Part shown: positions 63,443 through 64,000 of the stretch, one piece after another
Layout of the letters: the number at the start of each line of letters is the position of its first letter
Position numbering within the stretch: the first letter of the stretch is position 1
NCBI GenBank assembly: GCA_902561155.1
Contig: CACEOY010000004.1
Span: 1-64,000 of the forward strand
DNA from: an uncultured Pelagibacteraceae bacterium
GTDB lineage: Bacteria > Pseudomonadota > Alphaproteobacteria > Pelagibacterales > Pelagibacteraceae
Direction of reading: 5' to 3'
DNA length: 64,000 nucleotides
Notes under the pieces: model-generated
Seen by the model: the letters and a program-made list of their open reading frames with translations, nothing else
What the model was told of the DNA's origin: nothing
The model's database searches: none
Translations under genes and position numbers: made by a program

Positions 63443-64000
63443 TGTTGTTAGTGTCACCTACTATTTTGAGTTCTAATTCTAACCTAACATTACTTTTTTC
63501 AAGAACTTTTTGTCTTACTAATTCAATTAATTTTTCAATATCTTCGGAAGATGCTCCTCCTTCGTTTACAAAAAAATTACAATGTTTTTTTGATATACTT
63601 GCCTTACCAAATGATAAGAGGTTGCAATTTGAGTCTTTAATTAATTCCCAAGCTTTTTTATCTTTTGGATTTTTAAAAGTACTACCGCAAGTTTTTATTT
63701 GGCTTGGTTGAGAATTTTTTTTATTTGCAATGTAATTTTTAATTTTTTCATAAATCAAACTTTTATCACCTGTTTTTGCTTGAAGTTTAGCTGACAGAAT
63801 TATTAAATCTTTAGGTAAATTAGTACCCCGATAGTTAAATTTTATTTGACTCCTCTTAAATTCTTTTAGATTACCATTAAAATCTATTGTTTTAATTGAA
63901 ATTAGTATGTTAGAAATTTCGTCTCCATAACAACCACTATTCATCATTATAGCGCCACCTATTGAACCTGGAATACAGGATAAAAATTCAAAATTAGTAA
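63435..64000 (-). CDS. murB: UDP-N-acetylenolpyruvoylglucosamine reductase MurB, C-terminal part
   Basis: The frame stays open to the right edge, so the N-terminal FAD-binding half is outside the window. The visible part has CIPGSIGGAIMMNSGCYG, a MurB hallmark near the substrate site, CGSTFKNP with the catalytic serine, and the terminal LELELKIVG with the catalytic glutamate. MurB makes UDP-MurNAc. The 3' end overlaps ddl by 8 bases. Confidence 0.94.
   Translation of the reverse strand, partial: TNFEFLSCIPGSIGGAIMMNSGCYGDEISNILISIKTIDFNGNLKEFKRSQIKFNYRGTNLPKDLIILSAKLQAKTGDKSLIYEKIKNYIANKKNSQPSQIKTCGSTFKNPKDKKAWELIKDSNCNLLSFGKASISKKHCNFFVNEGGASSEDIEKLIELVRQKVLEKSNVRLELELKIVGDTNNNG

Overview
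The window looks like a stretch of a SAR11-type alphaproteobacterium (Pelagibacterales), a streamlined, AT-rich marine bacterium. The evidence is the low GC content, genes that abut or overlap almost everywhere (many ATGA and TAATG junctions), no gap above about 200 bases, no insertion sequence, prophage or CRISPR, a circularly permuted two-piece tmRNA gene, and a tandem SAM-II/SAM-V riboswitch in front of metY. The last is an arrangement known from marine alphaproteobacteria. No tRNA or rRNA gene was found.

Layout. 1-5033 (minus): a high-affinity branched-chain amino acid type ABC importer (livJHMGF) with an AzlC-like permease gene fused translationally to its end. 5111-10234: a patchwork of small housekeeping genes on both strands (LysE exporter, TIGR03643 protein, glutaredoxin, PfkB kinase, CcdA, secreted histidine phosphatase, MsrB, serine acetyltransferase, VOC protein). 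10235-15140: a head-to-head, overlapping pair of exported proteases, one trypsin-like with seven 13-residue calcium-type repeats and one TPR-CHAT (caspase-like). This pair is the best candidate for an undescribed system. 15147-16643: promoter, SAM-II, terminator, SAM-V and metY.

16708-28531 is a methylated-glycine oxidation region: a dimethylglycine/sarcosine dehydrogenase-like flavoprotein with its own electron chain (EtfB, EtfA, ETF-quinone oxidoreductase), an EamA transporter, and the convergent soxBDAG operon for heterotetrameric sarcosine oxidase. Together these would strip methyl groups from dimethylglycine and sarcosine into tetrahydrofolate-bound C1 units, electrons and glycine, next to riboswitch-controlled methionine synthesis. 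28571-32111 holds a lipoprotein, a D-2-hydroxyacid dehydrogenase, another EamA transporter and a D-amino acid dehydrogenase.

32162-47733 is one long co-directional minus-strand block read from high to low coordinates: hflK-hflC-DUF2065-HtrA-miaA-ilvI-ilvH-ilvC-leuA-mreB-mreC-mreD-mrdA-rodA-bactofilin. It joins membrane protein quality control, branched-chain amino acid synthesis and the cell elongation machine. 47810-49532 holds mrp and thyX, converging. 49583-49840 is ssrA (tmRNA, tag ANNKFALAA), followed by a small accessory patch (FkbM methyltransferase, SemiSWEET, two micro-genes, MazG-like). 51542-56766 carries fumC, a UvrD-type helicase and aminopeptidase P. 56755-64000 (minus) is the end of the division/cell-wall cluster read murB-ddl-ftsQ-ftsA-lpxC-bamD-ligA, in which ftsZ is missing from its usual place and FtsA has lost recognisable nucleotide-binding motifs.
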